64,000 nt of DNA, taken from the NCBI GenBank assembly GCA_944470555.2, contig OX104128.1, positions 60,705,257 through 60,769,256 on the forward strand, read 5' to 3'. The translations under genes and the position numbers were made by a program. The stretch's first letter is position 1. The number at the start of each line of letters is the position of its first letter. Of the stretch, positions 42,001 to 54,400 are shown one piece after another. This stretch comes from Heterobilharzia americana (taxonomy: Eukaryota; Platyhelminthes; Trematoda; Strigeidida; Schistosomatidae). Below the pieces are notes generated by a model. The model ran no database searches, was not told the origin of the DNA, and saw only the letters and a program-made list of their open reading frames with translations.

Positions 42001-42226
42001 TCCAAGCTGGTATTTGGCACGGTGGAGGGTGGAGTGGTGCTATAAATATTCTGGGGGCTTGATTAGGCAGGGTCACCAAACAATCTCGCCTTTGAACGGT
42101 GGCCTACGTAGAGAGCCACTCCCCCCTGCTCTTGGCTCTCTGTCCATGCGGAAGAGTTCCATGCCAGTGACATACATCTCTCCGTTGGAGATATCCGGAG
42201 GGTGCCAGGGTTCGGTGATAAACTAA
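39048..42226 (-). mobile_element. CR1-type LINE relic A1 (ORF2 and 3' UTR part)
   Basis: It aligns along its length with the better copy at 53881-57200. The 3' end has the same terminal tandem repeat (ATCAATATCCAATATACAAT). Surviving pieces are an endonuclease block DYDSVIIPGDFNIFETEG and GLSDHAVITFSL (41590-41958), a palm region (40297-40554) with LLADD where the reference has LFADD, and a C-terminal part (39988-40290). Frameshifts and stops occur every few hundred bases. Confidence 0.85.
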
Positions 42227-43353
42227 AGTATGCATATAGCTTGAGTGACTCTTAGAAGATAGGAACTTCGCCCTGCCCAACTTGTCTTATGTGGTATATC
42301 ACTCTCCGGTTTCTGCTAGCACTTTCCTGTTTCCTCCTCTTTTCAGCTTACGTTTGAAGAAAAATTCTTGAGTATAATTTTTACCAAAGACGTCAGCTCA
42401 CTGAATAAACTACTTCGTGCGTGGTACCGGCAGTTGTTGAAAGAAGTCGCCACCTGGTTTTTCCCCTCTGATTTCCAATCTTCTGAAAAGTTCAACTTTA
42501 CGCTCGCCTAGTTGCCAGCATTCTGGAGGCTACCATATGCGGAAACTCAACTACAATAACTGGTCTAAGGCTTTTTGACGGTCATAATGGCAGCGAAAAG
42601 CTGGGCAACCAACTAAATCTAAAAAATAAACTCACCTAGTGACTCAAAGTGGGGCATATTCGCTAACAAACTTCTCCAGTACTTTGTCTCACTTTACTCC
42701 GCCTGACAGAGGACAATTAACACTCAACCTACATCTGACAATGCCGTACGCTTCCATGTGAATTCTATGTGTAAAACTCCCTCACTTCTGGATAATGGTC
42801 CTTCGAATGTTTATTCCTTTTTACCTCGACAACTAATCCTGATGACTTACATCTGTCATGCTACGGTTGAAAAATGCGAGTACTTAAATATTCACGTGGA
42901 CTATATGGTTATGCTAGCACTTACTGTTGCTTGAAATCGATGAAGTGAGTTTTTGTCGGCAGGCGTAAGCATGTGGACTGATGTTAAAATAAACGTTTAT
43001 CCGATGACACTCGAAACTATACCTCCAGGCTGACCATCTAGGTCACATGTAACGCAAACCTCGAAAATTGTGCGATTTCGATGTCACTTCACTGCGAAAA
43101 AGAACGGCGAGTGGAGACAACCGAAACTCATAAACAATCTGTATGTACTGCAGTGATGTTATCCTGTCCTTTTCATAACCTGCAGACACTTGATATCATG
43201 ATAAACCTTGACGAGACACCCGTCTGATTCAGGACAGCTAAACCAATGAAGGTTTCGCCACCATTATCAATTTGATGATGCCTGTAAGCTGGATTCTCTC
43301 AAGTTAACCTCTCAAACTGAGAATAAAAGATTTATTTATTTGTTTATTTATAC
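42227..43353. mobile_element. 1.1-kb insertion between two CR1 pieces, with (TTTA)n tail
   Basis: This segment interrupts CR1 sequence and ends GATTTATTTATTTGTTTATTTAT at 43330-43352, a LINE-like simple tail on the plus strand. GATGCCTGTAAGCTGG...CTCTCAAGTTAA at 43270 recurs at 59790, also before a LINE-like end. No coding frame. Probably a 3'-end fragment of another CR1 subfamily. Confidence 0.5.
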
Positions 43354-44764
43354 GGGGCCTACGTTGAGAGCCACCTCCCCTCCTGCTCTGAGCCCTCTGT
43401 CCCTGCGGAGAAGTTCAATCCGGTGACATACACCTCTTCGTCGATGTCCGGCGAGAGCCAGGATTCGGCGGTAAATATGATTTCGTAGTGCTGACGCTCA
43501 CGCAGCGTCCTCACCTCTGCCGCTTGCCCTCTTGGCCTGGTGAGACGAGAGGACTGGTCATGTATTTTTTCGGGAGGGCCGCTTACATGGTTAGATCTGG
43601 CACCGTTGGTCCTCATAGGACTGGCACCGCTCCTTTTTCTGCAGTTTATTTTCAACTTAATCAACGTATCTGACTCGCCGGTCAGCACCTGCTTGAAAAC
43701 CACTGGCTCCAGTAGTCTTGGAAGTTGCCATCGCTCCCCCTGCTTCGTGAGCACTGGCTTGCTTTCACGCATGCGTACAGGGCCATCCGTGCGGTCGCTC
43801 CATTACACCATGCGTGTAGAACGTCTGTAAGCGAGGCATATGAGTCGGATTGGATGGTGAATAGGCTGGGAGTAGGGATGGACTTCAGATGCACCGGTCT
43901 CGGGAGTCTACTGACGCCGTTGGCCGGCATATCGTAAAGGCCATCCTTGGTGCGGAGTGTGTGGGACTTCCTACACTATGGACCAAAGTACCAGAACCAT
44001 TTGCATGGTTGCTTCTTCATCGGCTTGTAGTGCTGTTGGGGAACTTTGGTGTCGCAGTGGCGATGGGTCCATCGGTGATATAGGTTGCATGCGAATGCAC
44101 CATCGACTTCCACGACAACTTTCGTGCAAAATTTGCAGCCATGAGGTGTTGTGATACCACCTTCTTTCCTTGCAGAAAGTGGTACGGGTTGTGGTGAAAT
44201 ACTTCTGGTTGCCTTATTTTCGAGCCCGACGCACCACTTCCTCTTTCCAGACATGGCCTGATCCTCGCTCGAAGTGGCACTAGTAAGTGGGGCGTTACGG
44301 CTGCTCCGTGTCACCTTTCTTATGGCGACTGGAATTCTAGAAATATAAATTGGCCGCTTCTTTGGGAGATCAGTGTTCTGCCCATCCCTATTAGTTCTTG
44401 GATACAGGTTGGATTGTCGTTTTCCGTGTTATCCCTTTTAGTACAAGACCGGGTTATCCTTGTCAAAGGTTAAGATCCAGGGTTTGGAACTGAAATGTCA
44501 CTATTGCATAAACTTCTTGATAAAATAAGTATTTACCAGCGACAAGAAGATGAAGACTAAATGTAGCAAGAGGAAAGAATATGTGGAGGAAAACTGTTCA
44601 TGTTGGCTCACCTAAAGACATTTGTCACTTGTTCCTCCGCGCCTGGCCAATGGACTTAACCGTAAGTTCCAGACACGTATGTAAACAAAGGAAAGATGCT
44701 CCATACTGAATGCCCCTAGGAAGGAACCAAGAGCTAAGGTAGTTTGGCAGCTGAGACACCTAAT
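43354..44764 (-). mobile_element. CR1-type LINE relic A2 (ORF1 and start of ORF2)
   Basis: It carries the ORF1 zinc-finger stretch GCKFCTKVVVEVDGAFACNL followed by HRHCDTKVPQQHY (43976-44314), the ORF1 end ANGVSRLPRPVHLKSIPTP (43682-43930) and the ORF2 start EVRTLRERQHYEIIFTAESW (43359-43772). Relative to the copy at 57490-59091 about 270 codons of ORF1 are missing at about 43975. It overlaps A1 by about 130 bp of the same CR1 sequence. Confidence 0.82.
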
Positions 44765-45604
44765 GTACTATTTGTCGGTGGATTTTCATAGCATGTGACA
44801 AGTTTTATTATTTGCCCCTTGTTATCAGTACTTACATGTAAGTACTCTGCACCACCATCTTGTTTCAGCAGCCCCGATATGGTAATACCCAACAGGCAAC
44901 ACCATGATCATCCCTCCCCCGTGACTAGATAAAGTGTGGTTACCATCTTATAAAAAACTATGAATTTCACTTAAATGTTTATAACCTCATCAAACGCTTG
45001 TACATGGATTTACAACAGGTGAACACCTGGTCCAAAATCCTCAAATCTCTCTGTTTCGTAGTGATATCTTCGGCTTCAGACTAATCTTCACTATCGTCGT
45101 GCGCACCTTCATCTTTTTCCACCCGAGCTTACCCCTAAACAGTTGGTTCTGGATACTCCAAGTAAGTACAAATCACTCACCCAGATGTATCATGATTGAT
45201 CTACTCCTGCGTACTCTTGTGCTCCTGTTTCGAATTTCGCCTGCTGCTCGCTTCTGTTATTCACTTTTCAGGTTTACCTAACCAGTCCTGCATTCAGATG
45301 GAATCCTAGAGATCGCATTTGTCAGTGTGCACCTTGCCGTCAAAACCTTATGACGAACGCGCACACCGTAAGGTCACGACTGTGATGCAGCCCTACTCCC
45401 AAGAATATTGGGAGCTTCAAACAATGACCGAATAATTCTTAATTTCGAACTGAGCCTGCTGCAATACACCTCTTATATGCCATGAATAACGGTATTTACT
45501 GTATAGCTTAACACTGTACATAATAGTCACTTCTCATTACCATAATGATCAAACCTGTAAAGTGGTTTGTATCCATGTAACCTATGTTGTATGAAATATA
45601 TTAC
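44765..45604. mobile_element. Insertion inside the CR1 5' UTR
   Basis: CR1 5' UTR sequence stops near 44765 (GCAGCTGAGACACC) and resumes at 45605 (GCCACTCACAGGAAGTGG), exactly continuing the order seen without interruption at 59345-59380. The roughly 840-bp insert ends with ATTACTATTACTATA, a LINE-like simple tail on the plus strand. No gene recognised in it. Confidence 0.65.
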
Positions 45605-45836
45605 TATTACTATAGCCACTCACAGGAAGTGGGTCGGCGAGTCCAAAGAATTAATAATGCCAGTCTCCAACAGTTGAAAATTGTGTCAACGAATATGCAG
45701 CAGTAAAGTGTGTGCAGGAATAAGAGTGCTGGAAAGTTTTGGCCTTCATAGACTGAGTATACCAAGCGGGAATTTTTCAGTGTAGAAAAATCCAAAAGCT
45801 GAGAGACGAGTAGTTCACGTCACTATTTGACGCGCA
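45605..45836 (-). mobile_element. CR1 5' UTR remainder
   Basis: It matches 59361-59590, including AAAAATCCAAAAGCTGAGAG. The match ends near a GCGCGC/GCGCAT point in both copies, which probably marks the element's 5' end. Confidence 0.75.
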
Positions 45837-46019
45837 TACACAAGTGTTTAAGTAACCAGGACCAGATTTTGGAGACAAGGGACATGTCTCCTTGGTTTCA
45901 TTCTTCTTTCGCATACTCAGACAATTTGAGAGTTATCCCGCGAGACATGAGAATCGACTTATATTATGAAATCGTGAAATAACTACATTAAGTGAAGTAT
46001 ATAAAGCAAACAGCAGTTA

Positions 46020-47610
46020 CTCTGCGTGCTGAGGTCACCATCACCCTACACCTACACGCTGAGAGTCAGGCCAGCCTCTACCTTGGACTGACTGCATTAA
46101 TCGGTCTGGGGAAAACCTAATTGGCCTGTTCCATTGGGACTGGTCAGCCAGTAAAAATATTACCACATTGGAACCCTCGCCGCTAGTTACTTCAGAGACA
46201 TCTTACGTTACGAGGAACACTTCAAAATATCTCTACAGCAACATGAGTGTACTCCGAAGTAAAACATCAGGGCTACATCCCTCTATTCCGATTTTCTTCC
46301 GAAAACTGCAACCCTGGCGGAAACACAGTCATCGCCAAACACTAGTGACACCGAAGTTTAAATAGATGACATAGTTTTCTTCAAAGACGACAGGGGACGC
46401 AAGGACGGATGTGGTGGTTGCAACATATATATAGACAGTTGGTCCAAAAGCGAACAAACTACTGACACTGCACTGGCAGAGCTCCTAGACTCTATCTGGT
46501 GCCAATCCATGACCGAACAAGCTAAGCACCTGGTTGGATGAGTCTCTAGGTCACACAATGGCAACTTAGAACACCACCAAAACCCCTCCAAGTAATATCC
46601 GCAGTGTTAGATGTGAGGTTCGACCAGATCCTAATAGCTGGCGACTTCAACGCCCCAACTCTCAGCCTGGGGCAATGCAACACGATTGTGAGCAGGAAGT
46701 TCGACCATAGCCTGCTAAGTGTCATCCGAATGCCTGGGCTATATGAAAGAAATAGTGACGATGACTTAAATGAGTTAGATGATAACCCATCTAACCTGGA
46801 TTACCTATTGACTGATGATCATATACTAGTTGAAAACATCCAGGTCCAAACTCCTCTTGGAAGCAACAATCGTGGTGTGATGTTATTTGACCTGGTAATC
46901 AGCCAACAATTACGTGGGTTGGATCTCGCCTTTACCTCTATTACAGCGGGACAAACTATGAGGGAATGAATCAGTGCCTGACGAGAGCCCCATGGCCAGC
47001 AGACTGGCGATCCTGATCGGTTGACCGGGACTGGGAACTAGTAAGAGATATCATGAAGGCAGCGATTTCTGAAAACGTCCCCTTGGTGGTAAAAGCACCC
47101 AGAGAGCGGACCTCATGCCTAAAACGTGGCATTGAGTGCCCCATGAAAGTCGAGAGGAAAGCATGGAATAAATAGATGCTTTCCAGAGGAGAGGATGATC
47201 ACGACGCAAATACAGCTGTACGAAGTCGGTGCAGCGTCAGGGTGCCGGGAGACAGGAAGCCATCCCGGGCCAACCCCGCCAAGAAGCTTGAGGCGTACCC
47301 CAAAACCTATACCGATCCATGGCGAAGTGATAATCCACAAGCCAAGGAGGATGCGCCATAGTTGGTTTGGACAAAGATTACCTCTCTGGACGGGGGATAG
47401 CCAAAATGCTGAGAAACACCTTCGACACGCAGCTCAATACCCCATCACGAAAGCACGCACACCCACTGCCTGAACAGCCTCTCAATGTTATCCGGCACAG
47501 CAGACTTACATGAAGTGCAAGCAACCTGCGCTGCGGTAATCCATAAACTATCAGCTCCAAGCGCAGGAAAATCCCCTGGGTACGACGAGTTCGTAACGCT
47601 TTACATTTAC
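46020..47610 (+). mobile_element. CR1-clade LINE relic D (endonuclease to early RT)
   Basis: The plus-strand frame 46604-46969 reads DQILIAGDFNAPTLSLGQCN, SNLDYLLTDDHILVE and a degraded SDHA-like block. Later pieces give DIMKAAISENVPLV and CLKRGIECPMKV, then GKSPGYDEF near 47570. The reverse transcriptase stops there, so the element is 3'-truncated or rearranged. Not functional. Confidence 0.75.
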
Positions 47611-47799
47611 ACGTGATCTTTTAAATTATAACTTTAACGTTATCAATCGTTTGGCTTAGTACTTTTGAAAGCCAAAAGTACCTAGCTGCCAAACAGAGCA
47701 CTTATCATCTGTGCTATCGAATCATCGGCCTCCTGGGATAAGCCATTGGATACTGTTCCCGCCATTCACTTGTCTGTGTAACAAACTAGCCGACTGTGA

Positions 47800-50700
47800 T
47801 CTTTTTGTCAGTCACTATACTGAAGACATACTTCCCTGGTGGGATACCTACTCCAGAGAATCCAAGCACTAACATATTAATGGCGTGCAGTAAGACTAAA
47901 AGGTCTCGAACAGATAGCTTGGACAAGAAAAATGAATGCTCCACAGATCAGTTCGAGACACAGTCTCAAGACTCCCAAAGGTAGCAAACTCCTTCTGTAG
48001 GCATAACTGACTTTGTCACAGATCTCAGCGATTTAGCAACTTCCAATGCAGTCAAAAATACTGTGCTTAGTACAATGCTAACTGAAATCCGCACTGCACT
48101 CGAGCAGTTCGCACCCATTACTTATCTTTTTGGTCTACACAAAGATACAGACAGTGAGAAAGTACGGAGGGCTGAAACTCTAGTCGACTTCATAGCCCCA
48201 GAGGTGGTGCGACGAGTTGCATCACTACGAAAAGCCTTCGTCTTCAACGCTCCGGAAGGTATAACATCAAAGAAGGCTAAAGCCATGATCTTAGACGCCT
48301 GTAGTATGTCATAGGTTACTTGTGATTGTAAAAGGATTCGGAAGACCGACTCGCATGCCCTATCTTGTTCAAGTTTACACCATCCCTTGATTGCGGGCAA
48401 CTGGTATCCGTGGGCAATAGTGTTAAATTCAAGAATATGTTTGGACATATTAAGATAGCGCAAGGTCGAGCCCCACTTCAAAGGGAAAATGCAAAACTTT
48501 GGATAGTAGTCAGCCACAATGTATCCACTGCGGAACAAGCAAGTGATACATCTAAAGATAATGTTCCTGTCCAGCCTTGTCTTGGTAAAATGCCTGACTC
48601 TAAAAACCCTACACCGCATACCGTCAAGTGCCAAAAACTAGGTAAGATGGTACCAGCTGGCCAACACAGTTGGGTAGTAGATCCAGAACTCACGCGAGTA
48701 AAGCACTCCGTCAGTCCGCACTCAAGAAGAAAAACACTTCATGTGCCCATCAATGGTAACAGACACACCCCTTCTGTGGACATAGACTCACCCCCATCTA
48801 GTCGAACAAGACGCCAGTTTGGGCCTCGTAGCAACAAGGGGACACACAAATGCAAACAATAATAAACCCTCTGTACCAAAACAAACTGCTTCCTTTGGAA
48901 ATAGCAGCTTTGAGAGGCCAAAACCCAGCGGAATGAATTCATCTGCTGTGCTAAATGAAAATAGGAATGTGAATAAAACCAGTACCACCCCGAAGGGGGC
49001 GATCTCCGCTAACCACATTCGATACAGGCCGGACGGCAGAAACACATATCCAAGAAATGATCGGAAGAAATTTCCCTTCACAAACACAACCCAGGACCAG
49101 AAACCGAGGGACAATAGGCATAATAACGCAGCGCGTCGATGTTAGCCTGTAACACGGGACTTAAGAAGTAACGAAAATGCTAATAATGGACTGTACACTG
49201 CGTACAGTCCACAGACGAGCCATCCTTGGTCTCAAAATCACTACATCCCTGATAGCACAAATGTGCAGCCTAGTTTTTCTCACTTCCCGCCTCTCCTACC
49301 GAGGAACCCATTTGCTGCGTCCGTGATGACACCACAACCGGTAGCGAAGCCTGGAATTAGGTATATGGCAAACGGCGCCGCCTTCCCTTATCACATTTAC
49401 CAGTGGCAGCAACAAGCAGAACACCTATCACTCATGCGCAGCACAGCTTGAAAAAGGGGTAGGGAAAACCGCGATATATATCGGCACACTGATGAAGCAG
49501 TGGTAAGCAATGACCTCACTTCTCTCCTTTCATTCTCCCTATACCCCTTGTATCTAACAGTGCTAGTCATAAACGCGAGATCCATAGCAAGTAAAATATC
49601 AGCCCTTCGAACCCTAGTGATCCTAAAACAACCGACGCTGGTTCTGGTTACAGAGACCTGGCTAACTCCGGACATATCAGACGTACACATTACAATTGAT
49701 GGACACAGAGTATACAGACGGGACAGAGACTATAAAAAAGGAGGAGGATGTCTTACCTATGCGTAAAGAACTATCATTACTGATACCTACTCAAATCCTG
49801 AACCAGATAAAACTCCAGAATGTGCACGGATATGTGCAAACATCAGCGGACACAAGCTTCCTATCAGATGTTTGTATAGGGCACCAAACACTTCCACAGC
49901 AGTCGGTGAGATCACCTGCGAAACATTCGAGCCCGCTGCCACTCTAGACTTCAATTCTGAGAATCTGCAGTGATCTCAACCTCCCTGGAGTAGACTGGAA
50001 AATATGCACAGGTCCAACAAACCATAACAAACTCCCAGCAGCCATTAACACAAGCGGTTGGCAGCAATACGTGCACTCCCTCAAGCGAAACAGTAACACC
50101 CTTGACCTGATACTTTGTCACGACATTGATTCACCGTCCGTACAGGTAGGGGAAGGATTTACGAACAGTGATCATAGTATATTGCTTTGCACTCTACCAC
50201 TCCTAGTAGCTCGCAAGGGTGTACACGAAGTAACATCGAAATACTACCTATACAAGGACATCAAGAATGCTGACTGGGAGCTCCTACAGACACTTATAAG
50301 ATGCACCAATTGAGAAGACTTCTTCACTAGCGGTAATCTGTCCCAAACCCTTGACGAATTTTACAAGATTATTAGTTCCTCTCAGAAAACAGTTGCGCTC
50401 ACTAAGCTCGGCCTTAAAACAACTTTATATATAGATGGGAAAACTTGACTCAAACTGAGAAGACTAAGAAAAAGCACTTTGTTTTGAAAGAATTTCATGA
50501 ACTGAATCAAATACATACAACATTCCCTTCATTTCAAGAAAGACACCGAATGAAAGCACCGGCTGAGGAGCGTGGGGCCCTTGACAGTTTGTCCAAAACA
50601 AAACTTTTGCAGCATCCTGCGAAAGCGAAAAAATACAAAAGACTTTTTAATAAATCATCTAGAGCATAAAGGTATAAGTTACCATGATCCACAGGTGATT

Positions 50701-52345
50701 TGTGAACTTCTCAGTGAGTGGTTTCCTGATAGTACTAACATACTCCTAGCTCCAGACATCGAAATAACCAGTACAAGTAGTAGTACGATAGGTAGCATAG
50801 AATTCAGCGTGAGTAACATTAACGATGCGACTGAAACCCTAAAAGCAAATGTTAGCTGCAGGACAGACGAGATATCGTCAATAACTTTTAGAAAGGCTGG
50901 TACGGATATGGCAGTTTTATTACTCAAAATATTTACCCTCTCATTAGATTCTGGGACATATCCTGACTACTTATATACTACCAAAACATAAGTCGGGGGC
51001 CAAGACCAGCGTTAGCAATTACAAACCGGTTAACATAACCCCCATCATCTCAAGGATTATGGAAAAGGTGATTAAAAATCAAATGTCTGATTACCTGCCG
51101 GAATCTAATCACATAAACTCGTCGCAATATGGTTTTCTGAAAGAAGTCTTGCGCAACAAACCTGTTTGACTTTTTTACCGAGATTACCAGCAAAAGATCA
51201 GAAAAAGATAGTGATAATACTTTACTTCAACATCACTAAAGCCCTCTATCCCACACAACTTGCTTATCAATAGGCTAAGATCCTTTGGGATCCATAACCC
51301 ACTTTTAGACTGGTTAAAACGCTTTCTCTGTAACCGTTACCAAATAACAAAAGTTGGCTCAACTATCTCAATGCCCAAACCAATAACCAGTGGGATTGTC
51401 CAGGGCAGCGTCTTCGTTACACTTCTCTTCATAACATACACCAATAACATATGTGAGTGCTTCAAGGTAGGCATGTCATTCTTATATGCGGGTGACCTGA
51501 AGGTAGTATACACATGCTTTAGCAGTGGCTTAACCCTGACCATTAGCACTATGTAAAGGGAACTAAGATATGTTAGCAAACAGTGCAGCACCTGGCGACT
51601 GGAATTTAACACGGAAAAATGTGGCTGGATATGCATAGGTGACTATGGACTCGAACTAAACTTAATGATAGCCGAGCATTCATTCTCTAAACTGAAGTCT
51701 ATACAAGACTTAGGGCTCTGACATTCTCACAACCTAACCTTCCACATAAGTATCGAAATCACGCGAGCTGGTGAATTTCTTAATACGGAACTTCCACAGC
51801 ACCGAATCTAGAGTTATCCTATGTAAAACATGTGTCCGACCACTGCTGGAATATTGTTCATTTATATACAGCAGTATAAGGGTCACGGATAGAGTGAAAG
51901 TCGAAGTGCAGAGATACCTTACAATGAGAATACTCAGCACGAACAAGGACGCAAAATACGCCACCAGGTGCAACATCCCAAGACTTGAACCTCTATGGAA
52001 ATAAAGGATCAGACTGAACCTGATACTGTCCTATTAGCTCCTTAACAGGTTAACTTATGCAGCATTCACAGACATGTGGTTCATAAACAAAACTGCATAG
52101 GCCCTAAGAAATGTAACTGCAACAGTAGCAGTCGGGTATTTCAGAATAGTCACGAGGGCGAACTCCTTTGTGATAAAATATGCTTAGATATCGGGCGGCT
52201 TACCTAGGGAGGTACGAGAATCAAACGCTGACTAGGTTTATAAGACAGCTTAACTCTACACTACAGGACTGCACCATAGAAGGCGTCACTGATACTGTTA
52301 CTAGAACTACAGACATATTGAGAACTCTCAATATATAAACAACTT
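47800..52345 (+). mobile_element. Divergent CR1-clade LINE relic E, nearly full length
   Basis: An ORF1-like part spans 47870-49450 (SKTKRSRTDSLDK, then EVVRRVASLRKAFVFNAPEG, then a Ser/Asn/Pro-rich tail). The endonuclease follows from 49500 (VLVINARSIASKISALRTLV, LVTETWLTPDIS, RVYRRDRDYKKGGG), with an NTLDLILCHD and NSDHSILL block at 50090-50190. Reverse-transcriptase pieces are ITSGIVQGSVF at 51385-51420 and a palm box FLYAGDLKVVY (YAGD instead of YADD). The C-terminal part is VRPLLEYCSFIYS (51771-52004). Many stops. ORF1 shares little with the CR1 copy at 57490, so it is another lineage. Confidence 0.75.
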
Positions 52346-52929
52346 ACAATCTGAGAGGTGCAGAGGCTACACCTGTTTTATCGTTTTTCTACCAAAATTT
52401 CCGATGGTTGCAGCATGAAGATATCATCAGACTATGAAGAAACCAGATTATGATGAAAACTTACCGAATAATCCGGAAATCTGAACACTAAATGATCGAA
52501 GGGTTTAACTCGAATCCTCGAATACCCATATCATCAAGATGACCTTCGACGATGACAACAGGACACAATTCTAAACTTTCCACTTCTTTTCGAAGCAATG
52601 AAGCTATGCTCCCACGAAAATTACTGTCCGATACGCAATAATTACCAATCCCATTCACTCTCACAATACGAATATATATCAATCCTCGAGTTACTCAATT
52701 TCCTGACGGACTTAATGGCATCGAAAATCTGTACAGACAGTTAAATCCAGGAGATCAACTCATCTATTAACTCTAAAGTGAACATATTCACAATAATGAT
52801 ATGCAACTGACTTCTCTATTACTTCATCTGACAGTGGATATACGTCCTTGACAATGTTGCATACCTTAACGTTAACAGTATGGAAAAGTCAGTGCCATTC
52901 AATATATCCAATATCTTTTTGACAAGCTT
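52346..52929. other. Unassigned stretch with a 64-codon minus-strand frame
   Basis: The frame at 52488-52682 reads RIVRVNGIGNYCVSDSNFRG and SIASLLRKEVESLELCPVVI on the minus strand. Upstream on the same strand a second frame (NVKVCNIVKDVYPLSDEVIE) is also protein-like, but I found no splice pair that joins them. It could be a gene relic or chance. No family recognised. Confidence 0.25.
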
Positions 52930-53640
52930 GTGTAGACCAATTGATTTCCTCGCGCTCGCTTCTTGGTCTCGCGAAACGGCTCCAGATTTTTGGCAGATTC
53001 CGATGCAGTAGGTCCAGCCACTCGTCTGCTATATCTCTGATTTACAGAACAGGAAGTTAAGTGTTGGTTTGCTTGCCTTGGACTGTGGTGCAGCTGGCTT
53101 CTTCAGATGTCGAGTTGCCACGCCGTTGTTAGGACTGGTCGCTAGAGAGGGTTGGGGATGGTGAAGAGAAAAACCTGGAAGGTGCTTGTGTGAGTAAAAG
53201 AAAGGAGGAAAAGTGAACTAGTGGATTAATCTACTTACGCCCAAGTAAGGTGAGTAGGGGTGCAAAGGTATGAACAATTTAGGTAAGTGAGGCTAACTTA
53301 TGGCAAGTGGGAGAGGTAAAAAGGGCCTAAATGGTTACAATCGAAAGAAAACTGATTGGGGCGGCTTGACATCACTTCGTGTTCCAGCTATGCGTGGGTA
53401 GACCGTGAGTCTCTGCATGACTGTCCAGCCTCTTCTTGAAGCTTTCAGCAGTTGGGGCGGGGCCCACCTCTGCTGGTAGTGCGTTCCAGTACCCACAGAC
53501 TCGGAGGGGGAAGAGCTGTGAACGCACACGCGTTTTTGACCTCTGGTGTGCTATTCTACTGGGGTTTGCTCGAGGACCTCCGTAGTGGCCAATCCGCAAA
53601 TTTTTCAAATGTTTGTTCCTCTGCACCACAAAATTAAATT
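52930..53640 (-). mobile_element. CR1 3'-end fragment C
   Basis: The minus-strand frame 53372-53629 reads RIAHQRSKTRVRSQLFPLRV, CGYWNALPAEV and ESFKKRLDSHAETHGLP, equivalent to the last 80 residues of CR1-B ORF2 (KIAHQRANTTLRSKFFSLRV, LWNALPRHI, SFKRRLDS). It is sharply truncated at 53640 and belongs to a different subfamily. The 3' UTR continues to about 52930. Confidence 0.75.
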
Positions 53641-53880
53641 CTGATGGCGTAAATCTATATTACTGTGAATGATAACACTTGAATAGATACTAACTTGGAT
53701 TACGTGGAAACTTACAGGTTCTCAGCATCGTCAGTGTGGGTTCTTCTGGTACCCAAAGCTATAAATACAAGAATTTACGGTAAAATAGACGTTTATATAG
53801 CGCGACGGAGCATCGCGAAGACGAACCAAACAAGTCGATTGCTTGTAACGGAAATTTAGAATTTCGCGCGACCTTGGCGC
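53641..53880. other. Unassigned spacer between two CR1 copies
   Basis: It has a locally GC-rich patch with GCGCG motifs. Nothing recognised. Confidence 0.35.
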
Positions 53881-54230
53881 CACCAATCCAATATCCAATA
53901 TTGATAGTGCGAGCGTAGAAAACTAGTAGTTTTTGATCTCTCGCGTCTAGTTCTTAGGGCTTGGTTCCAGTTGTTCGGTTCACTCCTGCAGTGGACGAGG
54001 AAATACCCTCTGCTTTCTTGCTTTTAGCTTCGGTGAGGTGGATGTTTTGTGGGTTAGTAGGTTGTAATTTGTAGAGTGATTAGGGAGCTACGGGCTGCTG
54101 GGAAGTTTAGAGAACAACCGTGACTCCTGTCTGTGTAGGTACCTGAAAGAGAATATTAAGGTAGTGGTAAAGGAATGAAGAGAGAAGTAAGGAAGAGTAA
54201 AAAAAAAAATAAATAAATAAATAAATAAAA

Positions 54231-54261
<31 letters not shown>

Positions 54262-54400
54262 AAAATTAAAAATAAAAATAATAGTAATAATAATGTAGGG
54301 AAGAGGAAAGGGAAGGAGAATAAAAGAAGGGGTGAAAAGAGAAATGAGAACGAAAGAAAAGTATTTGGGAATTGCCCGAATGGTCGCGTGGGTTTGGTTC

